Counted from the stretch's first letter, positions 35,401 through 51,017 are shown. The stretch: 64,000 nucleotides of DNA from Epiperipatus broadwayi (GCA_028023455.1 JAQFVV010000503.1:391755-455754); one strand, 5' to 3'. The notes: a model not told the origin generated them from the letters alone. Numbers and translations are program-made.

Positions 35401-36841
35401 CTTAATATTATTAAACTATCTTATTTTAAAAAAATTCATACTTAGAAAACATTCTATAGAAAACAAAATTTTATAATGAGTATGGATTTCTCAAAATATT
35501 AAAAAATTTTCATCTTGCAAAGTCAAAGATGTTACACAAAATATTATCCAAAAATTCAGTACTAGATTTTAGTGTTTATCACACAATGTTTACTAATCAT
35601 AATATATTCTTCTTTAAGCCTTACTTTAGTATGATATAAATGTAATCATCAATATATGTCTGTTAATTAATAAACAAAAATATACTATGCATATTGTTTA
35701 CATAATTTACTTTGTACTATTGTATTTTTAAAAAAATATGCAATACTTATTTTTCTCTTAAAAAAAAAATAATACTAAAGCATTTAAAATTATTATCAAT
35801 TTAAAGAAAATATCTTTGTTTAGATACTTTATTTTAAAAAGTTTATATTTCATTTCCGAAATAAAATTCAAAATTTATTCTATGATTCTTTTCTTTCCTT
35901 AGGATACTTTGGATCTTCAATTTTAAGTTATAACATCCTATTACTTCTAAGCAAATAAACCAATCTTATACAAAACGATAGCATAACCTAAGTTATAAAT
36001 TATTTATCATTTCTCTTAAACATATCTTACTGAACGATGCAGTTACATGAAATAAAGATAGCGAAAACAGATGCATAGGATTAAGGAAGAAAGCTAGAGT
36101 ATTACTCTTAACATATCTCAAAATCATGGTACAGTGCGAAGAGGTATGACATTTACCTGCCTAATATCCTCTAGTACAGGGACAATGTTAAAGCTATTTC
36201 TTCAGCTTTATTAGAACATCAAATATTTAAAGAAATATAAACACTGTCCAAATAAAATGTGTATCAGTCATAGGGCTTTGTTAACTATGCTGATATTCAC
36301 ATAAAGACTAAATATTATTTCCATTCCTTATAACATCCTATTTCTTAAAACATCATCTTGGTTTCCTGTTCACTAAGTACTTCCAAGCCACTATCTCAAC
36401 ATTATTTCTCAAGATTTTACACATCTTACATCGATAAATAACTATCTGCATTTACAAAAACAATAAATAAAATTCATTAATAGTTAAACAATCTTACGAT
36501 CCCATAAGAAAAGTTGCTTACTTCATTGCTCTGTATGTTTAATCATATACAATCTACTTAGACAATATTTGAATATCCCATAACATGAAAATTTTAAAAG
36601 AATCACATAATTATTTGTTATGTTGGATTATATCACTAATAAAAAAAAAAATTGTCGTATGCATATTTTCAAATCAATCCAATCTCATTTGGTTTTTTAA
36701 AATGTTGTATAAAAATGCATTACATATAATTAAAAAACTTTTACACTTCATTCTTCCAATTTATGGATGATCTAAAGAAAACAAAAAAATATATACATTA
36801 TAAATTATCAATAGTTATTATTATTACCAATAACCTTTATC

Positions 36842-37390
36842 TAGTCATCGTGTTCAGTAAGCTTTTCTTTATCCACTTGAGCATTGCAGATATAAAAAAT
36901 TCACACCCATACACTTTATATTAAAATATTTTTAGCTAAATTATTAGATTGTTATATTATAAACTTTTAATATTAATAAATTGTTTTTATGTTTTTCCTA
37001 ATCTTATATCAAAAATTTAGATTTAAACTAGGTTAACAAAATAAAAGGAATCAAAACTATATTTACATATTTTCTTGACAATAGTTCCTGATAAGTCCAA
37101 AATGTTTATTATTTTCTCTAGAGTTTTTAAAAATGTTCTTCTCCAAGCGCGTAAAAGTTTAAAATTAAAATAATTATTAATCCTAATTATAAAATAGAAA
37201 ATAATCCTTGGTTTTAGTATTTAAGATGATAATTATTAAATCATAATATTAATTGATCCCTTGAAGCTTTTTAATCTTCTCTACCAATATTTTTTGTGTA
37301 TCCGATGCATCAATCCATCTAATTTAACTTTTAAAATATTCGATAAACTTTTAAGTAATATTTGTATTTCCATGGATCCATCTTTTATTC
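36842..37390 (-). pseudogene. Decayed minus-strand coding traces in R1
   Basis: Several short minus-strand peptides look coding and persist in R2. Examples are WIDASDTQKILVEKIKKLQ (about 37315-37262; R2 gives WIDASDTQRILVEKIKKLH), LRAWRRTFLKTLEKIINIL (about 37160-37100) and a C-terminal ICNAQVDKEKLTEHDD before a stop (about 36890-36842; R2 gives IGNAQVDKEKPTEHDD). They do not join into one frame, so either introns or decay intervene. I recognise no family. The substitutions between copies are conservative, but with copies about 95% identical this is weak evidence of selection. Confidence 0.25.
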
Positions 37391-37534
37391 AACTATATGT
37401 TCACTTTTTTTATATAAGTTTCCTTCTTAATACATTTAAACTTTCTTTTGGTATTTTTTATATATCACTTTAAAAAAAAACTTCAAGTACTTTTAAACAA
37501 ATCTTTTCTAAATACATTTTAAAACAATTCTAAG

Positions 37535-38310
37535 ACTGGAGGTTTTAACCTTTTGAACAATGATTATATAATTGGCCGAATGAGTTAAAAATCAAAACTT
37601 GTAATTGGCCAACTCACAACTTTAACAAAATCTATTGTTAAAATATATCACTTTTAATAATATAAATATGTTAGTTTCATTTGTAAAAAGTATATTACTG
37701 AATTGTCAGTTTACGAAAGCAAACGAAAATCTTTTCAAAAATAAAATTTGATTTATAATTTAAAAAATATTCAATTGCGGTGAAATAAAAGTAACCGCTA
37801 TTCAACCAACCAAAAAAGATTGCTAACGCAATCTTTTTTTTTTCACTTTAACGTTACGATCAATATGTAGCAATAAATAAATAATTCTTGGTAATATCTT
37901 AACTATTTTTCTAAAATAATTTGATTTTTAGTATTATTTTATCAATAATAATTTGTAATTCAATTCAAATATTGTTTAAAATGTTGTAAACATTCGTTTA
38001 TCGTTTTCGTAATAAAAATCAAAACAAACGTAACTTTTTACTTTTTGGCAGCCATTACCCTTTCTGACAGAAGTGGGACAGCCAATAAGATTCAAGAAAA
38101 GTTGGTGAGGAGGCGGTGCTTTTGTTTTGTTTGACATATATGGTCATTTTTATTGATTTTTTACTTGTAAAATAACTCTGAAGAGGGCACCATCTTACAG
38201 AACTTTTGATTTTCTTTCTAATGACGTATCATATGTATACGTGAGATAAAAAGTAGCCGATTTAGAGTGATGTCAAATCTTCTCGTTTTTAGATGAGTCA
38301 TGCATTATAA
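37535..38310. other. Segment present in R1 only
   Basis: R2 jumps from AATAATTCTAAGAACAG (49276) to TTTTAATATCAAAAACGC (49299), while R1 has about 780 extra bases. These include the GC-richer CTTTCTGACAGAAGTGGGAC, GGTGAGGAGGCGGTGC and AGGGCACCATCTTACAG (38060-38200). A perfect GATTGCTAACGCAATC stem lies at 37817-37832. It is either an insertion in R1 or a deletion in R2; clear duplicated flanks were not found. Confidence 0.4.
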
Positions 38311-39977
38311 GAGTTAATATCAAAAATGCTTTTGTAACATATTTTCCTGGGATCTTTCTTTAATTTTTGAAAACACTTTTAAAAAATGCCACCTTCAGAA
38401 TGTATATAACACTTTACTCCTTTGAACATAATATTCTATAAAATAATTCATGAGATATAATTGTCTTATTACTATTTTAAAATAAATCTTAGATAAACTT
38501 ATAAATAATACGTTTCAATACATTTTTTAGACTCCGTATAATGTCCGAGCTGTGGTTTTTTTTTTTTTATGTACCAAAACAGTTCTTCGGTGAAATATTA
38601 ATAAAGCTGTATCAATAAATATTTCAAATATTTTTTCAGCATTACAATTTATATCCATTTTATTTCATAGTATATCCATTCTTTATTGCGAAGTTTAGGT
38701 TAAACTTTTAGATAAAATACGACTGATAAAGGTACTTTAGAAAATTTAAAAAATCATGTTCCACTAAGTTTCTAAATTATTATATTTTAAAACTCTTCTT
38801 TTGCAAAGATACTTTTAAAATTATCAATTAATTTTTTGCAGATAAAGTTATAAGAAAGTACTAAAAAAAATTGACTAAATTTAAAAATTTTAAAATAAAT
38901 ACTATCTTTTGAAAGTATACTTTACCTTTCTCTAGTTTCAATACATTATTAATCTCCCCTGATACCACCCATGCAATCATATTTATAGTCTGTAAGAATA
39001 CCTATTCCTATTGGTTAATTCTTACTTTAGCTTGAGAACAAATTTACATATTTTTAGTTTATAGTAGAATTAAATTTCAAAATTAGAAATTGTGACGTAA
39101 TGAACTTAAAATATTATTTAAAATACCACTTTTGAATAAATTATTATTTTATTAAAACTATTTAAACATTTAAAATAACTTTTAAAATAACTTTTAATAA
39201 CTTATTCCATTTCTTAATATTCAATTTATCTATTTTTATTTAAATAAAATATTTAATTTTTATATTATAACTGTATTCATCTTTATTACATTACTTAAAA
39301 ATTATAGCATGTAATATACGATAGTTAACTTAATGTTTAATACTATTTGCTTTTATGATAGGCAATAATTCTATCCAATTCTATAATGTAACTTTTAAAA
39401 TATTTTAAACTTTGTTATTATTTCAAACAAGCATGTGTGAGAATGTATGTAATATACAAGTCACATGATTAATAACTTTGACAGACGATTTTCAATCTAT
39501 TTCTCTGCCTAGATTTATAAAATTGATACACTTATTATATTATATAAAATAATCTATAAAATTTGGAAGAACAATTTAGAAAATATAGAATTAAATACAA
39601 TTCTCACCATTATAAAGTTTATTTTTAAAATGTACGATATTAATTTTGACTATTTAAATATGATTACAAATTTAAACATAGCATTTATTAACTATAAGTT
39701 TTAAACTATTAAAATCGAATTTATTAAATATACTTTTAATTATTTATAGCTGTGTTATTTAATATGGCCAGCCTTTACAACCATATGAAACAATATTTTA
39801 AGCTTTACATAACTATTTTTAAATGATTTTATATACTACGTATTCTCTTTAGCTTCAAATTGTACTTTAAAGATATAATTGACTTAATATAATTAATGTA
39901 TTAAAAGAACATATTCTAAAATTTAAAATTTTTAGTAATTGACTGTTATAAACTATTACTGGCCTATAGAAAAGGGC

Positions 39978-41106
<1,129 letters not shown>

Positions 41107-41107
41107 C

Positions 41108-41178
<71 letters not shown>
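41107..41178. repeat. (TA)n microsatellite
   Basis: About 35 perfect TA units. Confidence 0.95.
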
Positions 41179-41179
<1 letters not shown>

Positions 41180-41439
41180 AAACAATCAACCCTTAAGTTA
41201 TCAGCAATCTCAATCTGTTGTCAAGGCAAACTACTTTGACAATAAAGGTGGTACCATTTTTTCATATGAACTGCTATGTTTCTATAAATACTAAAGATTG
41301 CAACTTGACTAAGGAGTTGAGATTAACACTGCAAAAAGTTTAAACAAACCTCTTTAATCGAGCAAATATAGCCTGATCTAAAAATATACTAATAAATAGT
41401 CAATTATAACTTCCAGATTCTGAAAGCAGAATAGTAAAT

Positions 41440-42200
41440 AGTCATTTTAGTTTATAAAAATCGCCATCTTCCACACATATATACAATCAGTGTCCAGCTT
41501 ATATTAAGATAGCAAATCTTCAAACTTTAATGGACAAGTTTCAATCTTCTCCACAATCCAACTCTTCAACCATCTATATCTTTGAAAATCTGTTGATGGA
41601 ACACTCAAACCCTTGTTTAGTATAAACAATAAAATTATATTTGAATATTACATGTTTAGACTATATTCTTTTCAACTCTATTCTATGTATTGGGGTCCTA
41701 TATGTGAGGGGTTAGAGTACCTTAATGTCAACATGGGTATGACAATAATATTGGCATTAATAAAGGCTTTGAGGGTTCTATCATCGGAACTTCAATGATA
41801 TGGATAGATGAAGAGTTGGAGGGTGGAGAAGACAGAAGCTCATTTATTAAAGTTTGAAGATTTTCTATCTTAATATAAACTGAGCAGTGATTATATATAA
41901 GTGTGGAAAATTTTGATCTGGACCAACTGATGAGTGCTGGTTCAGCACAATATATATAAATTGGAGATCATTTATCTTTTTCACATATATGTGATCATGT
42001 GTATAGGTCATATAACATATAGTGCATAATTGTAGGGAGCTTGATAGATAATATACTTTTATTTAAATATTACATATTCAGCTTGTATTCTTCCCATCCA
42101 GCATGAAATACATATATTGGATATCATTTATTTTTTTCACATATATGTGTTCATGTATATTGGTTGTATAAGATGGAGTGCATAGTTGTAGGGAGCTTCA
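41440..42200. repeat. Foldback element FB3, copy 2
   Basis: The left arm (TTCAAACTTTAATGGACAAG, TCCACAATCCAACTCTTCAA, 41518-41572) is inverted at 41811-41870 (GATGAAGAGTTGGAGGGTGG, TTATTAAAGTTTGAAGATTT). The outer part carries GGACCAACTGATGAGTGCTG (41920) and a TTGGAGATCATTTATCTTTT stretch that is repeated at 42116 as TTGGATATCATTTATTTTTT, together with CACATATATGTG and TTCATGTGTAT-type words. The centre (41620-41790) is unique. The family is the same as at 28.94 and 58.6 kb. Confidence 0.65.
41911..41972 (+). ncRNA. Hammerhead-like motif, GAAA box mutated
   Basis: Stem I 5' strand GATC-TGGA-CCAA (41915-41926) is followed by CTGATGA (41927-41933). A perfect 6-bp stem II (GTGCTG, loop GTT, CAGCAC; 41934-41948) follows. 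AATA stands where GAAA is required, then a TA-rich stem III region, then TTGG (41961) and AGATC, which restore stem I as CCAA/TTGG and GATC/GATC. In copy 1 the outer stem is AAUC/GAUU, a compensatory change. The altered GAAA box should abolish cleavage. Confidence 0.5.
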
Positions 42201-42208
42201 AAGATTGA

Positions 42209-42306
42209 GTTCAGGTTATATATATATGTTAAAATAAAGATTTGCACGGGTTAAATAGTTCAGGTTATATATATATGTTAAAACGAAGATTTGCACAGGT
42301 TAAATA
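42209..42306. repeat. 49-bp tandem duplication
   Basis: GTTCAGGTTATATATATATG with TTAAAA.AAGATTTGCAC.G and GTTAAATA occurs twice back to back (42209-42257 and 42258-42306) with three differences. Confidence 0.8.
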
Positions 42307-42311
42307 TATAA

Positions 42312-42478
42312 AAAACATTTTGCGGGTTTATCCATGTTAAAAACTTTTAATATTAATATACTGACATTTCGACTTGGTTACACAAGTCATCCTCACTCTC
42401 TGGATGACTTGTGTGACCAAGTTGAAAGATCAGTATATTATTATTAAAAGTTTTTAACATGGATGAACCCACAAAATA
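42312..42478. repeat. Palindromic repeat with 75-bp arms
   Basis: TTGCGGGTTTATCCATGTTA, AAAACTTTTAATATTAATAT, CGACTTGGTTACACAAGTCA and TCC are mirrored by GGATGACTTGTGTGACCAAG, TTATTATTAAAAGTTTTTAA and CATGGATGAACCCACAAAAT around a TCACTCTCT loop (42394-42402). The arms are almost identical, so it is a young hairpin-forming element. It is followed directly by a TA array. Confidence 0.75.
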
Positions 42479-42480
42479 TG

Positions 42481-42489
42481 TTATATATA

Positions 42490-42576
<87 letters not shown>
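42481..42576. repeat. (TA)n microsatellite
   Basis: TA array with one TTTATA interruption near 42490. The apparent proteins on both strands are array artefacts. Confidence 0.95.
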
Positions 42577-42579
<3 letters not shown>

Positions 42580-42584
42580 ATAGT

Positions 42585-45500
42585 CTACCATATGGCATAT
42601 CATACACATATACTGAGAAAAGAATGCCCAAAACATTGGATGACAAATGTAATAGTCGACGATTGTCCCAGTTGAAAACGATAAATGTAATGGATTGGAA
42701 TATGCATACAAAGAAAGGTCTTAACAATTTAAATGAATCCAATTGTTGAGAAAGCCAAATGTAATAGATAGTATAATTTAAATGAAGAAAGATAAAATTA
42801 TCCCAATCATATTTAAATAAATTGTTTATCTGCCCTTCCAACTAGCTATACATGAAATAAATCCAAAATCATACAGAGCAATAATAAGACCTATCATTAT
42901 AATTTATTCTCAGGGTTAATATGACTAACTAACAAAATATATACTAGAAACAATAGGAATTTTATTGAATCTAATATACACATTAAATAAGTAAACTTAT
43001 GTATATCTAAATATATCAACTAACACTGACTTGTATAAGTGACTTTAAAATTAAATAATAATTAAAATACAAAATGTTGATTCATGAAATTATAAATTTA
43101 CTAAAGTTTATAACGACTCTGGCACTAAAAAAGAAAGAATAAAGTATTAATACATTTCCAAATAAAATACAAAGTCATTGCTTATAAAAACAAATGGTAC
43201 ATACTTTATTTCTAGATTATGGTTTGATTTTTAAATAGTATCTGTATTTTAAATATTATTAAAACATAAACCAAATATTAAAAAAATATATTATATACTT
43301 GCACTAAGTATATATATTAAATAAACAAAGACATATTTTTACTCAATAAATATACATTAGTATAAACACAAAATATTTAAGTTTTCCAAATATTCAGTTT
43401 TTGAATAAAAATAAATAAATTATAATTTAAACCAAATAAATAAAGATGTATTATATACAATAAATGTATGTATGGGTGTTTATGTTTTGCATAAGAGTTA
43501 TTATATGAAGTTAAAATGAAAATAGATAAATAAATAAGTAAATAATTGACTAGTAAAATATTGTAAATTAATAAAATAGATAATAGATATGCTCTCAAGG
43601 CTAGGTTAATTGATTAAATATCACTAAATCAAAAGAAATCATCAAAATTCACTCCACTACATTATAAAAGATTTACATATTTTATCCACTTTTGAACCAT
43701 GCTTACTACTATAAGCACCAAATACTTAAGTTTATTATCTTTAAGAGGCTCACTCAAGCCTATAAATCTAATATTTCTTTGGCTACTTAGCCAATTAATG
43801 CTACCTTATTATTTAATATAAATATGTGACTTATTTCACATAATCTTTTATTTATTAGTTTTATATACATACACACACTCAAAATATATATATATAATGA
43901 TGATTTCTAACTGACAAGTAAGAATACTTATTCATGACTTTAAATAACTGTTAATAAATCAATTCGATCCATGATTCCCAAGAGCACATCTAATTATCAA
44001 ATAATTAAAAAAAATATTAAAAGAATTAAGATGTATAAATAATAAAAAATTTTGATAATAAAATTTGTAAAGACAAATCTCACTTATTAAAACAGTTTAT
44101 AATAACCCAAATGCAATTTAAACTTATATGCTTTATTTTCAAATTTTAAATATTTAGTGTTGATTTTGACATTTATAAAATGTTTGTTTTTTCTAAACAA
44201 GACACTTAAATAGAACAGAATTATATTTATAAAAACATTTCATTTTTCTAATTAAAAAAAATGTATATATCAATCTCAAAAAATATCTATATAAACATAT
44301 CATTTTAAATTAATAAAATTAATTATTATCCTTTAAAGTCCAACTATTTTGTTATTTTACTTCTTTTCCTTTTTATTACTTGAATGCATTCGAACCCAGG
44401 TTGAATTTTGAAGAGAAAATCATGTTAATGAAAATTGTCAGTTCCCAAATGCATATATATTTTATTTTCTAAGATTTCTTTCCGTAAAAATTGAAATGTT
44501 GAAGTTAATGTGCTGATTAATTCCAGTTGCTTCCAAATTGTTATTGAATTTGCCATTGTAGATCTTTAGATAACTATCTTAAATTTCAGCTTAAAACATG
44601 ATGGAAATTCATATGTTGAGTTATTGCTTAGTTTTTTTTTAATTGCTAGGATAAAGAAAAGAAGAAAGCAGTTAGTTCTTGAACTGTGATATATATATAC
44701 TATTCACCCCAACATTATTGATGTGTTTAATTCCAGTAGTTTATCCAATTACTTTGAAGAATAAGATACCGAATATACAAAGTAAAATTAGCTTTTTCTC
44801 CTTCAGTTTTTTTAATAATCAATAATGGTGATTTTGACTCTGTTGTTGTTGTTGTCTTTTTTTCACACACCACTTAACAAGTAGTCTTGAAAACAATTGT
44901 TGACATATGTTTATAAACAATAATATTCAAAATAAAATACATATTAATCATATAAAAAATGTTATATCAAAATTTATTTGATAGCTTTTGAAAAATAAAT
45001 AAATAAGTAGATAGATAAATTATAAGTAACAACATTGTATTTTTTTTAATAATCACTTAAAATAAAATAATCTTTTTTATAACTAACAACTTATATGTTT
45101 TTTTATTTATTTATAATATTGGTATACACATATATTAATTAGAACATGTCATTATTACCCTTTAAAATCTCACCATTAATAATAATAATAATAATAATAA
45201 TTAAAGCCATGTACCATTAATAAATAAACAAAATAATAAATCCAAACAACAATAACTATAACTAACAACTATAAATAATAATGACACTCAATACATAAAA
45301 ATCAAATCAAAAAGATTTTTTTAAAAAAAAAATCAAAAAATGACTATTAAAATAAAGGTGGATTTGTTGATCTTTTACAATATATATATATATATTACAA
45401 AACAAATAAAGGTGGATTTGTTGATCTTTTACAATATATATATATATATTACAAAACAAACAAAAAATAGTTTTATAAAATTTTGTACTGTTCAACCTTT

Positions 45501-48500
45501 TTAAGATTAGCAGACTATATCAAATGACTGGAATATGAAATTGGTCATTCTTTTACTTCTAGCGACCTCTTCCAAAAAATACAATAATCATTTGATTATA
45601 ACATAAACAAAAGAAAGGAAAAACTTATTACAATCATATAGTTTTCAGTATTATTTAAATGGATTACAAAGTAGTTTAATAATGAAAATAATAAATACAT
45701 TTAAAACCAACAATAATTCTCAGTGATTTAAATTCTTCATAAATTATTTTCTACAAATGAATTTACCAGAAGTTACTGTTCTTTAGAATAAGACAATTTA
45801 AAATTATTTAATTGACATTTATGTTTTTCTTTTCTTCTCTACCCATCTAAAACTAGCTACATATTTGTTTTACACTATATTAATTTGCTCTAATAAACAA
45901 TATATTAATTAAATTATTCATATTCTTTTAAAATATGATATTGCATTAGGGAATACCAATTATTACTATTGTTATTTTATTTTTTTATTTTTCTTAAACA
46001 ATAGCATTGATTTCATGCAAAAATAATGCTAAATAAAATCAAGTGCCAAAAGCACTGGGTTACAATATATATGTAATAAATAAAGTTTGATATCTGTATT
46101 CGTTTCACAATATATGTAATATACAAATCAATATATATATATATATATTCTGACCTTGCCCTCGTGCAGCTCCACTTCCAGATAATATATGGTATAAAAT
46201 AAAACGGGTTCTATCTCAGTTAATAATTAATAACTAAAATATTCAGTATTAAAATTAAAATATTTCACTAGCTCAAATTTTAAATACGAATAAGGTTCAG
46301 TTTATAAAAATAAATTAAATAAATATTTAATATTTTCATGAGACTTGAAGTGAAAATACAGGTGTCAAGATAGATTACATTGAGCCAATATCCTACAGGA
46401 TACTACCTCAATGCCATAAGAACACTATCCCCCCCCCTTTATTATTATTTCAAATAACAAACTCATAGTATTCTTACGACTTTAATAACTTCTACTCACT
46501 AAGATTAAACTAATAATTAAATCTTAATCTTCTATTTAATAATCTAGCTCAATAAAATAATCTCAGGTTCATAAAGTTTATTCTAAGTTAATTTAAAAAT
46601 ACGGTAGTAAAATATGAGAAGGGATTTTATGTCATAATCTACTACACTGAAACTAATAATAATCTGACAAACAAAATATGTGTGGCAAATGATAGCATAT
46701 AATTTAATATAATATTGTGATAACTGATTTATGACCAATAAAATAATTTAAGATTATGATTATTTAATTATAATGAATACCAATAAAATATTTAAAATTC
46801 TTAAATAATTCTCTATTTATCTTTTTGTGCAAATTATATATTTGTTTTGATTATTATGCATATATCGTGTTTTCATGCAGCGATGTGGAGAAATAAATAA
46901 CTCGGACACAAAATTTTTTGAAATAACAAAATTTAACAAAGTTTATTACTAATAACAAATAAATAAACAATTTATTTACACTATTTACAGTGGATATCCT
47001 TAACTTTTTTACTTTACAGTTTGATCTACCAGGTTATAAAAAAAATAATTTATATTTCAATTACATCTTTATTTAGATTTAGGACAAAATAAAAATAAAA
47101 AATGTTACTATTTGGTTTTTCATTATGGTTAACTTATTACAAATATATTTATCTACTTTATTAGCAACATCATTTTATCCTTAATATTATTAAACTATTT
47201 TATTTTAAAAATTCATACTTAGAAAACATTCCATAGAAAACAAAATTTTATAATGAGTATGGACTTTTCAAAATATTAAAAAAAATTTCATCTTGCAAAG
47301 TCAAAGATGTTACACAAAATATTATCCAAAAATTCAGTACTAGATTTTAGTATTTATCACACAATGTTTACTAATCATAATATATTCTTCTTTAAGCCTT
47401 ACTTTAGTATGATAAAAGTGTAATCATCAATATATCTCTGTTAATCAATAAACAAAAAATATACTTGGCATATTGTTTACATAATTTACTTTGTACTATT
47501 GTATTTTAAAATATGCAATATTTATTTTTCTCTTTAAAAAATAATACTAAAGCATTTAAAATTGTTATCACTTTAAAGAAAATATCTTTGTTTAGATACT
47601 TTATTTTAAAAAAATTTATATTTCATTTCCGAAATAAAATTCAAAATATATTCTATGATTCTTTCTTTCCTTAGGATACTTTGGATCTTCGATTTTAAGT
47701 TATAATATTCTGCTCCTTATAGGCAAATAAACCAATCTTATACAAAAAACGATAGCATAACCTAAGCTCTAAATTATTTATCATTTCTTGTAAAATATCT
47801 TACTAAATGATGCAGTTACATGAAATAAAGATAGCGAAAACAGATGCATAGGATTAAGGAAGAAAGCTAGAGTATTACTCTTAACATATCTCAAAATCAT
47901 GGTACAGTGTGAAGAGGTATGGCATTTACCTGCCTAATATCCTCTAGTACAGGGACAATGTTAAAGCTATTTCTTCAGCTTTATTAGAACATCAAATATT
48001 TAAAGAAATATAAACACTGTCCAAATAAAATGTGTATCAGTCATAGGGCTTTGTTAACTATGCTGATAACCACATAAAGACTAAATATTATTTTCATTCC
48101 TTATAACATCCTATTTCTTAAAACATCATCTTGGTTTTCTGTTCACTAAGTACTTCCAAGCCACTATCTCAACATTATTTCTCCAGATTTTTCTACATCT
48201 TACATCGATAAATAACTATCTGCATTTACAAAACAATAAATAAAATTCATTAATAGTTAAACAATCTTACGATCCCATAAGAAAAGTTGCTTACTTCATT
48301 GCTCTGTATGTTTAGTCATATACAATCTACTTAGACAATATTTGAATATCCAATATGAAAATTTTAAAAGAATCACATAACTATTTGTTATATGTTGGAT
48401 TATATCACTAATAAAAATAAAAAAAAATTGTCGTATGCATATTTTCAGATCAATCCTATCTCATAATGTTTTTTAAAATGTTGTATAAAAATGCGTTTAC

Positions 48501-50990
48501 ATTTATAATAAAAAAAAAAACTTTTACACTTCATTCTTCCAATTTATGGATGATCTAAAGAAAACAAAAAAAATATACATTATAAATTATCAATAGTTAT
48601 TATTATTACCAATAACCTTTATCTAGTCATCGTGTTCAGTAGGCTTTTCTTTATCCACTTGAGCATTGCCGATATAAAAAATTCACACCCATACACTTTA
48701 TATTAAAATATTTTTAGCTAAATTATTAGATTGTTATATTATAAAATTTTAATATTAATAAATTAATGTTTTTATGTTTTTTCCTAATCTTATATAAAAT
48801 TTAGATTTAAACTAGGTTAACAAAATAAAAAAAATAAAAATTATAGTTACATATTTTCTTGTGATAAGTCCAAAATGCTTATTATTTTCTCTAGAGTTTT
48901 TAAAAATGTTCTCCTCTAAGCGCGTTAAAGTTTAAAACAAAATAATTATTAATCCATCTAGTAAAATTTAGAAAATAATCCTTGGTTTTAATTTTTAGGA
49001 CAATAATATTAATTAATTTCGTGAAGCTTCTTAATCTTCTCTACCAATATTCTCTGCGTATCCGATGCATCAATCCATTTAATTTAACTTTAAAAATATT
49101 CGATAAACTTTTAAGTACTATTTGTATTTCCATGGATCCATCTTTTTATTCATCTATGTGTTCACCTTTTATCTGTTTCCTTCTTGATACATTTAAACTT
49201 TCGTTTGGTATTTTTATATATCACTTTAAAATAAAACTTCAAGTACTTTTGAACAAATCTTTTCCAAATACATTTTAAATAATTCTAAGAACAGATATTT
49301 TAATATCAAAAACGCTTCTATAACATAATCTCCTGGGTTCTTTTTTAAATTTTGCACTCGAAAATATTTTTAAAAAATGTTACCTTTAGAAAGGATATAA
49401 CATTTTACTCCTTTGAATATTATATTATATAAAATAAATCATGCAATATATAATTATCTTATTACCATTTAAAAATAAATCTTGAATAAGCTTATACATA
49501 ATAATGCGTCTCCAATTTTTTTCATTAGACTCCGTATGATGTCCGTGCTGTGGTTTTTTTTTTATGTACCAAAAAAGTTCTCCGGTTATGCATAAATAAA
49601 GCTGTATCAATAAATATTTCAAATATTTTTACAGTATTACAATTTCTATCCATTTTATTCCACAGTATATCCATTTTTTATTGAGAAGCTTAGGTTAAAC
49701 TTTAGATAAAATACAACTGATAAAGGAACTTTAGAAAATTTAACAAAGCATGTTAAACGAAATTATTAAAATATTTTTTTAGTTTACACTCTCTTTTTTG
49801 CAAGTTACTGTTAAAAATTATCAATTAGTTTTTTGTTTGTTTTTTTCAAATAAATTATGAGAAAGTACTAAAAAAAAAAATTGACTAAAATAAAAAATTT
49901 TAAAATACTATCTTTTGATAGTTATAATTTACCTTTCTCCGGTTTCAATACATTATTAATCTCCCCTGATAACTTAGTTACAACAATATTTATAGTCTGT
50001 AAGAATACCTATTCCTATTGGTTAATTCTTACTTTAACTTGAGAACAAATTTACATATTTTTAGTTTATAGTAGAATTAACTTTCAAAATTAGAAATTGT
50101 GACGTATTGAACTTAAAATATTATTTAAAATACTATTTAACATATTACTTTTGAATCAATTATTATTTTATTAAAATTATTTAAACATTTAAAATAACTT
50201 TTAAAATAACATTTAATAACTTATTCCATTTCCTAATATTCAATTTATCTATTTTTATTTAAATAAAATATTTAATTTTTATATTATGAATGTATTCGTC
50301 TTTATTACATTATTTAAACATGTTATACGATAGTTAACTTAATGTTTAATACTATTTACTTTTATGATAGGCAATAATTCTATCCAATTCTATAATATAA
50401 CTTTTAAAATATTTTAAACTTTGTTATTAATTCAAACAAGCAGTGTGTGTGAGAGTATACATTAAAAGTCACATGATTATAACTTTGACAGACGATTTTC
50501 AATCTATTTCTCTGCCTAGACTAATAAAATTGATACACTTATTATATTATATAAAATAATTATAAAAGATTTGGAAGAACAATTTAGAAAATATAGAACT
50601 AGATATAATTTTCACCATCATAAAGTTTATTTTAAAATATACTATATTAATTTTTGCTTATTAAATATGATTATAAATTTAAATATAGCATTTATTGACT
50701 ATAAGTTTTAAACTATTAAAATCGAATTTATTAAATATACTTATTATTATTTATAGCTGTGTTATTTAATATGGCCAGCTTTTACAACCATATGCAACAA
50801 TATTTAAAGCTTTATATAACTATTTTTAAATGATTTTATATACTACGTATTCTCTTTAGCTTCAAATTGTACTTTAAAGATATAATTGACTTAATATAAT
50901 TAATGTATTAAAAGAACATATTCTAAATTTAAAATTTTTTAGTAATTGACTGTTATGTACTATTACCGACCTATAGAAAAGGGCACAATA
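42585..50990. repeat. Large repeat R, copy 2
   Basis: Second copy of the repeat described at 32157-39985, same orientation. The left part is longer here by roughly 0.8-1.3 kb (extra DNA around 43380-44140 and 44640-46130). The right part (46170-50990) is highly similar to 34235-39985 but lacks the 780 bases at 37535-38310. It ends CTATAGAAAAGGGCACAATA, immediately before the PLE2 insertion. Confidence 0.7.
45351..45466. repeat. 58-bp tandem duplication
   Basis: AAATAAAGGTGGATTTGTTG, ATCTTTTACAATATATATAT, ATATTACAAAAC occurs twice in direct tandem (45351-45408 and 45409-45466) with practically no difference. AT... TTTTACAA and TTACAAAAC form small inverted words around each TA core. Confidence 0.85.
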
Positions 50991-50995
50991 TATAT
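50977..50995. repeat. Left direct repeat flanking PLE2
   Basis: AAAAGGGCACAATATATAT at 50977-50995 recurs at 53008-53026. R1 has one uninterrupted copy (39970). The 2.0-kb block between is therefore an insertion with a target duplication of about 19 bases. Confidence 0.65.
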
Positions 50996-51017
50996 CAAAA
51001 TACAGTACAATATACAT

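Noticed and set aside
42353-42841. 162-residue frame containing a (YI)n run
   Set aside because: It crosses a palindrome and a TA array. Both strands are open for the same trivial reason.
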